This document shows positions 8,597-15,947 of a DNA stretch of 64,000 bases, in pieces. The stretch's first letter is position 1. Each line of letters opens with the position of its first letter. The position numbers were made by a program, and so were the translations under genes. The notes beneath the pieces were generated by a model. It saw only the letters and a program-made list of their open reading frames with translations. It made no database searches and had not been told where the DNA came from. The stretch lies in assembly GCF_019968605.1 (NCBI RefSeq), contig NZ_CP082966.1:3771501-3835500 (forward strand), read 5' to 3'. This DNA comes from Polaribacter litorisediminis. Its GTDB lineage: Bacteria; Bacteroidota; Bacteroidia; Flavobacteriales; Flavobacteriaceae.

Positions 8597-10286
8597 CAGT
8601 CTGTCTCAAAAATACCCAAAATTATCAATTTTAAGAGTTCTTAAATGTATTTTTTGAAAACTAATTGAGATTTTTGCTCTTTTACTCAAATACGTTTTAA
8701 GACTTTAAATTTTTATTATAACAGCATTATATGGCTTTAATATGCTAAAAATACCCGATAATAAAGCCTCTATTACCTTTTTAAAGTTATCCGATAAGTC
8801 CTTAAAACTGACTATATTCATAATTCGTTTTAGATTATAAACTAAAGCTATCAATCCAAAGTCTGCACTAGCTCTTATAATACCTTTTTTGGTCATGATG
8901 TGATCAAAACCCCAACCACGCTTTATCGTTCCATAGGGGTGTTCTACCAAAGCCTGTCTTTTTTTATAAAGGTTTCCACTTTCTTTTATACGTTTGGCAT
9001 TGTTTTCTATATGCTCTGTATATTGACTACGTTGAATAACCTTTCCGTTAGCTTTTGAAGTAGTGCATTGCTCTCTAACTGGACAGCTTTTACAAGTTTT
9101 GGTTTTGTATTGTTTAAAGGTGTAATTTCTACCTTTATAATGTGATCCATTGCTTTTTAAAGTATGACCTTCTGGACAAGTATAAGTATCTTCTTCTTTG
9201 TTGTAAACAAAATATTCTGCATTATAATCTGGATTTGGCGCTTGACTTTTTCTGCCTATTGCTGGAATCGCTACTAGAGTCTTTATACCAAGTTGATCTG
9301 CTGTGTGGAATTCGCTTCCTGTATGGTAACCTTTATCATAGAGCGCAGTAAACTCATTAGATTTTAAAATATCTTTAGCTCGCTTGAGCATATCACCCAT
9401 GGCTTTTTTGTCATTCTTATTGGTGATTTTATAGTCAATTAGTAACTTGTGTTCTGCATCTACTGTAGTTTGGGCAGTATAGCATACTTCTGTTATTGAT
9501 CCTCTTACAATTTGATGTTTACTTTCTGGGTCACTGGTTGAAATTTGAGGATTCTCTGTAGTTTTGTCTTTTTCTAGTTCTTTTTGAAGAGCCTCATATT
9601 TCTGGCGTTGATTCTTATGCTTATTAATTTGCTTTTCTATTTCTTCTTTCTTATCACCATCAGCTTTGGAAAGATCTGCATTATGCTCTTCTAACTTCTT
9701 GTCGATATAATCCAAATGACGTTTTATCTTCTTTTTATTGTAGTTGTTTTTCTTGCTATTCTGTGCTCTGAGCTTCGTGCTATCACCAGCTATCAAAACA
9801 CCGCCAATTAAATTAAAGTTCTTGGCCAACTCAACACTAAATCTAAATACACGTTTTATAGCTTTAGGATTATCTTTTCTAAAGCGGGCAATGGTATTGT
9901 GGTCTGGTTTTAAGGTTTTCATTAACCATATAACCTCAATATTACGTCGACATTCCTTTTCTAACACTCTAGAACTTCTCATCCGGTTCATATAACCATA
10001 GATATAAAGTTTCAGTAAATCTGCGGGATTATAAGGCGGTCTGCCTTTAGATGCTAGAACATTAAACCCCATTTCTTCTAGGTTTAATGAATCGACAAAC
10101 TGATCTATTAGACGTACAGTATTATCTTCTGGTACCATATCGTCTATGCAAGTTTTAAAAAGTACAGTTTGTCCTCTGAGTTCTCCTTGTAAATATTCCA
10201 TGTATAAATATACTGAATATCAATTATTTAATCGAATATTTAGACACTTTTTTTAAGGTGAATTAGGTGCTTTTTGAGACAGTCTG
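8597..10286 (-). mobile_element. IS1182-family insertion sequence, complete
   Basis: 1690 bp. Terminal inverted repeats CAGTCTGTCTCAAAAA (left) and CAGACTGTCTCAAAAA (right, read inward) match at 15 of 16 positions. The direct repeat ACGG flanks both ends (8593-8596 and 10287-10290). It carries one intact transposase gene. The single clean target duplication indicates simple transposition into an existing attC-like site. Confidence 0.9.
8705..10201 (-). CDS. IS1182-family transposase
   Basis: 498 residues, intact. The N-terminal DUF772-type domain starts MEYLQGELRGQ and contains GRPPYNPADLLKLYIYGY. A DDE core follows, with GGVLIAGDSTKLRA (first Asp), ALYDKGYHTG (second Asp) and a cysteine cluster (CPEGH, CKSCPVREQC). 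The C-terminal domain has VEHPYGTIKRGWGFDHIMTK (catalytic Glu region). The layout is typical of IS1182 transposases, which move the element by a DDE reaction. The gene fills most of the element and reads in the array direction. Confidence 0.93.
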   Translation of the reverse strand: MEYLQGELRGQTVLFKTCIDDMVPEDNTVRLIDQFVDSLNLEEMGFNVLASKGRPPYNPADLLKLYIYGYMNRMRSSRVLEKECRRNIEVIWLMKTLKPDHNTIARFRKDNPKAIKRVFRFSVELAKNFNLIGGVLIAGDSTKLRAQNSKKNNYNKKKIKRHLDYIDKKLEEHNADLSKADGDKKEEIEKQINKHKNQRQKYEALQKELEKDKTTENPQISTSDPESKHQIVRGSITEVCYTAQTTVDAEHKLLIDYKITNKNDKKAMGDMLKRAKDILKSNEFTALYDKGYHTGSEFHTADQLGIKTLVAIPAIGRKSQAPNPDYNAEYFVYNKEEDTYTCPEGHTLKSNGSHYKGRNYTFKQYKTKTCKSCPVREQCTTSKANGKVIQRSQYTEHIENNAKRIKESGNLYKKRQALVEHPYGTIKRGWGFDHIMTKKGIIRASADFGLIALVYNLKRIMNIVSFKDLSDNFKKVIEALLSGIFSILKPYNAVIIKI

Positions 10287-10422
10287 ACGGTCTCGTATAA
10301 CCGTCAGTTACGGGTTAATATGCGTTTATTTTCGGTTTAGAACTGGCGTTAGCAATTCCGAGTGGATTCGGACGTAGTCGAATCCGCCGTAATTGCGGTT
10401 ATACATTGTTGTACACAGTACT

Positions 10423-10899
10423 TTATTCATTTATAATTTCTTTCCATTTTTCAGACTCCGCAAACTCTTTTACAATTCGGTTTCTTTCAATTAGTAATTC
10501 GGTCATATACTTTTTCAGAAAGAGCTTGTCAGCTAACTTTCCTAAAATTCCAAAAGGCGATTTGTAGTCAAAAAAGTCAGTCATCAAGGTTCCGCCATTC
10601 GATTCCGAAAAGTGATGTTCGTGCTTAAATTTCGCAAACGCTCCTTTAACCATTTCGTCCGCAAAGTAATTCGGTCTGTCATATTCCGTTATTTTGGAAG
10701 TCAGTTTTTGATAGATTCCAAAGTGTTTAGCTCTCCAAGTTACACTTTCATTCATTCCAATTAATCCGCTTGTTTTTCCAGCGATTGCTTCTTCATTAGT
10801 TTGTTCAGTCGATATTTTGTGCAAATCGATACTTCGCGACAAGTCAAACACGATATTTCTGTCGGCTTTTATTTCAGTTTGAAGTTCGATTCTCGGCAT
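10423..10899 (-). CDS. SRPBCC (START-like) family protein
   Basis: 158 residues with the features of polyketide-cyclase-like SRPBCC proteins: an N-terminal strand entering IELQTEIKADRNIVFDL, the central TWRAKHFGIYQ strand, and a long C-terminal helix. These proteins bind small hydrophobic ligands in a helix-grip fold; the ligand here is unknown. This is one of few soluble, family-assigned cargo genes. Cassette ends GTTGTACACA and TGTGTACAAC are complementary. Confidence 0.8.
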   Translation of the reverse strand: MPRIELQTEIKADRNIVFDLSRSIDLHKISTEQTNEEAIAGKTSGLIGMNESVTWRAKHFGIYQKLTSKITEYDRPNYFADEMVKGAFAKFKHEHHFSESNGGTLMTDFFDYKSPFGILGKLADKLFLKKYMTELLIERNRIVKEFAESEKWKEIINE

Positions 10900-10917
10900 T
10901 TTTGGGGTATTGTGTAC

Positions 10918-11041
10918 AACGTGCTAAGTATATGGTAAGCAAGGGTTAGAATAACTTACTATTTCGGGCATTGAAAAAATAAATAAATATTAATTAATTT
11001 AAAAAAGCAACTTGTACCCCTTGTTTATTATATACTATGTT
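10918..11041 (-). repeat. attC-like cassette recombination site 13
   Basis: 124 bp, nearly identical to site 8 (arms AGTATATGGTAAGCAAGGG and CCCCTTGTTTATTATATACT). It closes four-gene cassette B. Confidence 0.85.
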
Positions 11042-11054
11042 GTGTACAGTACTT

Positions 11055-11279
11055 ATGGATGCAGATAATTCAAACAACCGTACAAATAAATTTAAGTATT
11101 TTTCCCAATCCCAATGTTTAGATGAAAGATTAAAGCAAATTAATTCTTTTAACTTTCCTTTTATTACAGAGTTTTATTCAGATCAAAATTTAGATGAATT
11201 AAAAGAAGCTGTAAATAAACTTAAAAAAGATTGTGATATATATTTAAGTTTCCTTGAAAATTCATTTAACTCCAAGTAG
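11055..11279 (+). CDS. small protein, first gene of four-gene cassette B
   Basis: 74 residues from the ATG at 11055, 14 bases inside the cassette. Charged, helical, soluble. It overlaps the convergent gene 11266-11490 by 14 bases. Positional counterpart of 5421-5564 in cassette A, with little sequence in common. Function unknown. Confidence 0.55.
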   Translation: MDADNSNNRTNKFKYFSQSQCLDERLKQINSFNFPFITEFYSDQNLDELKEAVNKLKKDCDIYLSFLENSFNSK

Positions 11280-11490
11280 TTGTTAACTTTAATTTTTTTT
11301 TAGGTTTAGTTATATTAATACATTTCAGTTCAATTATATTTTCATCTGGATTAACAATAATAATTTCTTTAACTAGATATTCTTGTTCTTTCCATTTTAT
11401 TTTATTTTCAACCTTTGTTTTGTGTTCTAAAACTACATTAAAATGTTTTTCAGGTTTTCGTTTATTTCTTACTGTTATTACATATTCCAT
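11266..11490 (-). CDS. small beta-rich protein, second gene of cassette B
   Basis: 74 residues, short alternating hydrophobic strands, no membrane segment. The start is 16 bases from the divergent miniprotein gene. That spacer (TACTATTTTATATT core) is conserved in cassette A. Family not recognised. Confidence 0.55.
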   Translation of the reverse strand: MEYVITVRNKRKPEKHFNVVLEHKTKVENKIKWKEQEYLVKEIIIVNPDENIIELKCINITKPKKKLKLTTTWS

Positions 11491-11506
11491 ATTACTATTT
11501 TATATT

Positions 11507-11644
11507 ATGAATTGGTTTAAATCTGAAAATTTTTGTAAAGAAGTAAATGAATGGTCTAAAACTATATTTGCTTTTATAGGATTATATATTGTATTTAGGA
11601 AAATAGCATTTTTCCTAATTCGATTAATATTTCCACAACTATAA
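11507..11644 (+). CDS. 45-aa single-TM miniprotein, third gene of cassette B
   Basis: Starts MNWFKSENF, with one membrane helix (TIFAFIGLYIVF) and a hydrophobic, basic tail. It overlaps the convergent gene 11595-12131 by 50 bases, in the same arrangement as the 37-residue protein of cassette A (MSWLKK). The conserved start context and overlap in two diverged cassettes support a real gene. A toxin-like or membrane-effector role is inference only. Confidence 0.5.
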   Translation: MNWFKSENFCKEVNEWSKTIFAFIGLYIVFRKIAFFLIRLIFPQL

Positions 11645-12131
11645 TAAAAACTCCAAGAATCCATCCATATTCTTTTAGTATATTTATATGCTTTAGTTTT
11701 AATTCTAATTTTCTTATTTTATCGTTTTGCTCTCTAATATTTTTCTTGTATTCAAATTCGTCTATTTGAAATTTCTCAATTTTTTCAATTCTTTCTTTCT
11801 TTTTAATTTGCTTTATATTATTCTGTTTTTTTAATTCTATTTCTATTTCGATATTTTTAAAATACTGTTTAAATCCTCCATTATTTTTAAAAATTATACA
11901 TTTAGTTCCGATAGGTATCAATGTAGTATTTCTAATATTCACCTCTGCTAATTTTAATTCCTCGAATATTAGCATTAACTTTCTGAAATACTCCTCCTTT
12001 TCGTGAGTTTCAGAAAAACCAAATACATTTCCACTTTGGTACTCTTGAAAATTATTTATATCCACTATTGCACTATATTCCGAAAGTTCGTTTAGTATTA
12101 TATTTAAATCGTCTATCTCTTTATCTGTCAT
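11595..12131 (-). CDS. tail-anchored coiled-coil protein, fourth gene of cassette B
   Basis: 178 residues. The N-terminal 90 form a small globular domain ending GGFKQYF, comparable to GGWLQYL in cassette A. A lysine/glutamate-rich coiled coil (about 95-150) and one C-terminal membrane helix (WILGVFIIVVEILI) follow. Same domain plan as 6045-6461. Probably membrane-attached with the bulk in the cytosol. Function unknown. Confidence 0.65.
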   Translation of the reverse strand: MTDKEIDDLNIILNELSEYSAIVDINNFQEYQSGNVFGFSETHEKEEYFRKLMLIFEELKLAEVNIRNTTLIPIGTKCIIFKNNGGFKQYFKNIEIEIELKKQNNIKQIKKKERIEKIEKFQIDEFEYKKNIREQNDKIRKLELKLKHINILKEYGWILGVFIIVVEILIELGKMLFS

Positions 12132-12181
12132 TTATTAAGTTTCGGTCTACCGCCCTCTATGTTATAGTTTGTATTGTACAC

Positions 12182-12303
12182 AACGTTCTTGTATATAATT
12201 AGTTGCGTGAATTTAATATTAACTTTAAAAATAAGCAATATAAAAGAGGAACGCAATAAGTTTCCAAAGTGGAAACAACTAGCAATTAATTATATACGGT
12301 GTT
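12182..12303 (-). repeat. attC-like cassette recombination site 14
   Basis: 122 bp. Outer arms GTATATAATTAGTTGCG and AGCAATTAATTATATAC, centre GTTTCC-AAAGT-GGAAAC. A variant of the common subtype with a shorter middle stem. Confidence 0.8.
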
Positions 12304-12355
12304 GTGTGGCGTTTTTATTCGTTACTCAATATTCTTTTCCTGCGTAAAGAGAATT

Positions 12356-12598
12356 ATGTCAGTTGCCATTAAAAATAAACAATTACCAGAAAGTCCAGAG
12401 TTAAAAGGTGAAATATCTATTGATGAAATAGAGAAATGTATTAAAAAAACAAACCCAAGTTTAAATCAGTCAGATGTATTAAATTTAGTTCATAGCATAT
12501 CAGCTATAATAGGATATAAAGACAATTTTTGGGATGAAGTATTTAAAAAACGTTTGCAAAATCTTTATTCAAATCGTCCGTTGCATTTAATAGACTAA
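12356..12598 (+). CDS. hypothetical small protein in a two-gene cassette
   Basis: 80 residues from the ATG at 12356, preceded by TAAAGAGAATT. Helical and soluble, with SIDEIEKCIKK and DVLNLVHSISAI segments. It converges on and overlaps 12543-12821 by 56 bases. I do not recognise a family. A paired small-gene cassette of this type could be a toxin-antitoxin pair, but nothing in the sequence proves it. Confidence 0.55.
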   Translation: MSVAIKNKQLPESPELKGEISIDEIEKCIKKTNPSLNQSDVLNLVHSISAIIGYKDNFWDEVFKKRLQNLYSNRPLHLID

Positions 12599-12821
12599 GT
12601 TTTGAATAAATCATTTGATTGTCGGTCGTAATTACGAGTGTTGCGTTTTCAGAATTTATTTTCTGAATAAAGTCAGAATACCAAGCGTGAATTTTAAACG
12701 AAATGGTTTTTCTGACAAAATCGAAAAGTTCTTTATTATTTAGTATGTCATGAGTATAGTATTCAAACGTACCTTTTTTTAGAATTACATTGTTTATTAA
12801 TAAATCGTGGTTTATTTCCAT
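12543..12821 (-). CDS. hypothetical small protein overlapping its neighbour
   Basis: 92 residues, soluble. It starts at 12821, about 41 bases inside the cassette, and its last 18 codons lie within the opposite-strand gene 12356-12598. Both frames end cleanly, so one may be spurious. This one follows the normal array direction. Family not recognised. Cassette ends GTTGTGTGGC and GACACACAAC match except for one base. Confidence 0.55.
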   Translation of the reverse strand: MEINHDLLINNVILKKGTFEYYTHDILNNKELFDFVRKTISFKIHAWYSDFIQKINSENATLVITTDNQMIYSKLSLLNATDDLNKDFANVF

Positions 12822-12861
12822 GTTTCAATTTTAAATGAGTAACGTGTCTTAAATGACACAC

Positions 12862-12987
12862 AACGTGTTTGTGTTATGAAAAGTTGCGTATTTGACAACG
12901 AGGAATTTCCAACGGAAATTCTGAAGTTGGCAAAAAAGCAACAACTTTTGGTGAAGCTAAAAATAGCAATTTTTTATACACGGTGTT
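12862..12987 (-). repeat. attC-like cassette recombination site 15
   Basis: 126 bp, identical to site 6 (3915-4040). Part of the second copy of a duplicated cassette. Confidence 0.9.
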
Positions 12988-12998
12988 GGCAACAGGCT

Positions 12999-13526
12999 TT
13001 ATAAATCAATTTTTTCAAAATAATTATTCAATAATTCATTTTTTTCACTTATTGATTTCAGTGTTTTGTCTAAAATGTAAATTATAACTATAGCTATTAA
13101 ATTTATTTGAATAAAATTATTTATATCTTGACTTATACTCAAGTCAAATTCACTTGCAATTCCTAAGTTAAAGGTCAAATTATTTTCAGTCCAATTATAA
13201 CCCAACATAAAATTTCCTCCAGAGGTAAACATATAGGTTATTCCATTAAAGGAAATTCCTATTATTTGTATAAATTGAATAATCCAAGAATGAGAAATTC
13301 CTTTTTCAGTTTTTTTGAAAAGTATTATTCCAGCAAAGATTGAATACGAATAAAATAATATTGTTATTAAAAAAATAATAACGCTGTAAGAATTCATTTG
13401 AAAACCTTGGAGAAGAAACCAAACTATTAAACCTATTCCTGTTATTCCTCCTATAATCTCTAAAATTCCAATTCCTTTCAGTATGTTTCTTTTCTTCCTA
13501 ATTTCTTCTTCCAAATCTTTTCTCAT
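12999..13526 (-). CDS. four-TM membrane protein, copy 2 of a duplicated cassette
   Basis: Same 175 residues as 4052-4579. The unit 12862-13553 repeats 3915-4606. Beyond AAC at the right end the two copies enter different attC sites (CTTGTT versus GCTTGT), so the shared start is the ATG at 13526. The longer open frame here runs back through the neighbouring repeat and is not used in copy 1. Confidence 0.75.
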   Translation of the reverse strand: MRKDLEEEIRKKRNILKGIGILEIIGGITGIGLIVWFLLQGFQMNSYSVIIFLITILFYSYSIFAGIILFKKTEKGISHSWIIQFIQIIGISFNGITYMFTSGGNFMLGYNWTENNLTFNLGIASEFDLSISQDINNFIQINLIAIVIIYILDKTLKSISEKNELLNNYFEKIDL

Positions 13527-13550
13527 ATACGTATTTTTTTGCTTGTTGCC

Positions 13551-13677
13551 AACGCTTGTGTATAAGAATAGTGCGTTTTTGTGTCCGAGGATTTTCCGTA
13601 GGAAAATCAGAGTGACCAAATGCGCACTAACCTTTTGATTAAGGAATAAATTTAAGCATTATTTCTTATACTTTGTT
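13551..13677 (-). repeat. attC-like cassette recombination site 16
   Basis: 127 bp. Arms GTGTATAAGAATAGTGCG and GCATTATTTCTTATAC, centre GATTTTCC-GTA-GGAAAATC. The paired GTGCG/TGCGCAC bases replace the GTTGCG/GCAAC of other sites, which is a compensatory change. Confidence 0.85.
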
Positions 13678-14163
13678 GGCAACTGGCTTTTTTCCGTTTG
13701 CTATTTTCTTGATTATTATTCCACTAATAAAAGTCGAGATTATTGTTAAAAATAAAATCATTCTATAATTCACATTATTTTGATGATATTTTAAAATTCC
13801 GTCATTGATTATAGGATTCGTTATTGTTATTTTTATAAACTGACTTTCGAGAAAGCAATAAAGACAGTAAAAAGTCGGAATTAAAATCAGATAGATTAGA
13901 TTTAGTCCGATTATTTTTTTCAGAGAGCTAACCTTTCGAGATGTGAAATAAAATCCGATTGGCATTAAAATCAGAATGAAAGCAATGTCCGTTTCAAAAA
14001 GTCGAAAGTCCTTTCCTCCATAAAATCCGAGTTTGTAATCCGCCAAATATTTTACCGTTCTGCGAGTCAAAATCCGATAATCTAATTCATATCGCATTCC
14101 GAAAATAAAAGTCAGAATTACAATAAGAATTAATAAAATTAGTTTTCGTTTTCCTTTCAGCAT
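13666..14163 (-). CDS. four-TM membrane protein with attC-encoded tail
   Basis: 165 residues with about four hydrophobic helices (near 7-24, 58-75, 84-104 and 135-153). The frame ends inside attC-like site 16, adding VANKV. The start at 14163 is 25 bases from the cassette end. Unknown family. Cassette ends GTTGGCAAC and GTTGCCAAC equal those of the duplicated cassette 4038-4606 although the gene differs. Confidence 0.65.
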   Translation of the reverse strand: MLKGKRKLILLILIVILTFIFGMRYELDYRILTRRTVKYLADYKLGFYGGKDFRLFETDIAFILILMPIGFYFTSRKVSSLKKIIGLNLIYLILIPTFYCLYCFLESQFIKITITNPIINDGILKYHQNNVNYRMILFLTIISTFISGIIIKKIANGKKPVANKV

Positions 14164-14185
14164 TTCGTTTTTTTAGCTTGTTGCC

Positions 14186-14309
14186 AACGTGTTTGTATAT
14201 GGTTTGTTGCGTGGTTTAAGCACTAAAGTTAGCAAATAAAAACCGAATAGAAAATCCGCGAGGATTTTCGTAAGTAGGCTAGAATTAGCAATAAATTATA
14301 TACGTTGTT
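14186..14309 (-). repeat. attC-like cassette recombination site 17
   Basis: 124 bp, hairpin GAAAATCC-GCGA-GGATTTTC, close to sites 1 and 24. Confidence 0.85.
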
Positions 14310-14313
14310 GTGG

Positions 14314-15006
14314 CTAGTTTTTATTTTTACACTTTTCCACTAAACTATCTGTTATTCTTTCTAATTTTCTAGAACTCTTAAAATCATTCCATTTTTCCAA
14401 ACTATCTTTTGAACTTATTAAAAATTCTCTGTATGAGTAATTAATTCCGCCATTTGGATTTGGATTATATTTTGTTCCACCACCACTTAACCAAATTCCT
14501 TCAACACTTTCGTCAGGTTTATTTTCTGAATCGTCAAAGTACATATAATTCGCACGAGTTGGTATTTCTGTCTTTTTTCCTTTTTTGTCAATTTTAAAAT
14601 ATCGATTATTTATATATCCGCTTTTTAAATTTCCTTTATAGAGTAAAATTCCGTTTTCTGGAATTCGCAATTGTTCTCGGTTATCAATAATTTCAATTTC
14701 TTCTCCACAAGGCATTTCAGATATTACAATTGCTTTTCCTTTAAAGTTTTCAGGGAATATTAAATCAAGTTTTTGAGCTGTAGCTGTTCCAATTGTTCCC
14801 ATTAAATAGAAAAACAAATTCATAAATGGATACCAAAGAATTATTGGCATTAAAATCCAAATTAATTTTGTTTTAATAGGTTTTTGAGAAAGTAATAATA
14901 TTATAATTCCTATTACAAAAAGAGGTATTCCAAAAATCAGCCAATAAGGATTTAATGAAATTAGAAAAGACAAAATAATAATTACAATTCCAATTTTTCC
15001 TTTCAT
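14314..15006 (-). CDS. membrane-anchored protein of unknown function, 230 aa
   Basis: Three hydrophobic segments in the first 75 residues (about 5-20, 23-40 and 48-72), then a soluble domain of about 150 residues with CGEEIEIIDNREQLRIPENG and IWLSGGGTKYNPNPNGG motifs. It ends two codons from the cassette start. The topology suggests a periplasmic or cytosolic domain tethered to the inner membrane. Family not recognised. Confidence 0.65.
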   Translation of the reverse strand: MKGKIGIVIIILSFLISLNPYWLIFGIPLFVIGIIILLLSQKPIKTKLIWILMPIILWYPFMNLFFYLMGTIGTATAQKLDLIFPENFKGKAIVISEMPCGEEIEIIDNREQLRIPENGILLYKGNLKSGYINNRYFKIDKKGKKTEIPTRANYMYFDDSENKPDESVEGIWLSGGGTKYNPNPNGGINYSYREFLISSKDSLEKWNDFKSSRKLERITDSLVEKCKNKN

Positions 15007-15032
15007 ATTCAGGGTTTCGTTAAATTAGCCAC

Positions 15033-15157
15033 AACGTGTTTATATATGGTTTGTTGCGTGTTTATGCAACCAAGTTAATAAATAATTACTGACATAGAAA
15101 ATCCGCGAGGATTTTCGTAAGTAAGCAAAAAGCCAGCAATAAATTATATATGTTGTT
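15033..15157 (-). repeat. attC-like cassette recombination site 18
   Basis: 125 bp, hairpin GAAAATCC-GCGA-GGATTTTC. The site most similar to the decayed orphan copy at 44465-44575. Confidence 0.85.
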
Positions 15158-15169
15158 GGCTGTAGTTTT

Positions 15170-15700
15170 TTAATATGTTCTTATAACTTCGTCATATGTT
15201 CTACACCAATTTATAATTTTTCCTTTGTCATTAAATTCAATATGATAAGTCTCGTATAAATATTTATTCGTTATATGAATATTCACAAAAATGCGTTCAG
15301 TTCCGTTTATTTCTTTGTGTGGTGCTGTTATCTGTAATTTTGGATAAGTTCCGTTTCCATTCCTTTTGATTTTGAATTTCTTTTTGTCCAAATTCGAGAA
15401 ATCAAGTTCAAATCTATCGGAATCAATATTTAATTGAGTTTCTAAATAAGATTCCAATTCTTTAAATTGAGTTTTACTTTTCCAACTTATTCCCAAACAG
15501 ATTGGATTGTAAAATCCCGTTCTTGGTGGATGAAAATCCATAACATATGGATAAACTTTTATTTTCTTTTTTGAAGGAAAAGAATCAATTATTGTTGATT
15601 GATAAAAGTCAAACGCAATTTGTTCATAAAATGGAAATTCGGTTTGCGAGATTCCAATTCCGCAATTGAGTAAGAAAGTCAGAAGTATTGCTTTTTTCAA
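15170..15700 (-). CDS. secreted protein of unknown function, 176 aa
   Basis: A signal peptide (KKAILLTFLLNCGIGISQ) is followed by a soluble domain of about 155 residues. The frame has no ATG before the signal peptide and begins at TTG (15700). Probably periplasmic. About 110 bases of non-coding cassette sequence precede it (15701-15810), in which I see nothing. Cassette ends GTTGGCTGTA and TACAGCCAAC. Confidence 0.65.
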   Translation of the reverse strand: MKKAILLTFLLNCGIGISQTEFPFYEQIAFDFYQSTIIDSFPSKKKIKVYPYVMDFHPPRTGFYNPICLGISWKSKTQFKELESYLETQLNIDSDRFELDFSNLDKKKFKIKRNGNGTYPKLQITAPHKEINGTERIFVNIHITNKYLYETYHIEFNDKGKIINWCRTYDEVIRTY

Positions 15701-15810
15701 ATCACTTTATTTAGTATTCAATTCCAATTTAATTCAGTTTGCTTTTATAGAAAAGTCTTAATTAGTAAACACTATATTTCGTTTAGTTAACGGACTTTTA
15801 AATTACAGCC

Positions 15811-15933
15811 AACGGTTTGGCTATGCGTAGTGCGGGATTAAAAAGCACTTCACTTTCAGCCAGTTGTTATGTGTTTTAATATTCATTTACTTTCAATTTA
15901 GCACCAAAACCCGCATTACGTATAGCCGTTGTT
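15811..15933 (-). repeat. attC-like cassette recombination site 19 (divergent sequence)
   Basis: 123 bp with an 18 bp arm GGCTATGCGTAGTGCGGG pairing with CCCGCATTACGTATAGCC at 16 of 18 positions. No sequence similarity to the common subtype, but the same position, length and AAC/GTT ends. Confidence 0.8.
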
Positions 15934-15947
15934 GTGTGCCGTATTTT

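Larger units (their letters stand above)
8592..10410 (-). repeat. attC-like site 12, split by an insertion sequence
   Basis: Removing the 1690 bp IS and one 4 bp target repeat leaves a 125 bp site. Its stem pairs TATAACCG-TC-AGTTACGG with CCGTAATTG-CGGTTATA, and its inner hairpin is GGATTCGGAC-GTA-GTCGAATCC. The arm sequence is unlike other sites but the fold is the same. The IS sits four bases after the AAC at 8592-8594 and probably disables this site. Confidence 0.75.
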
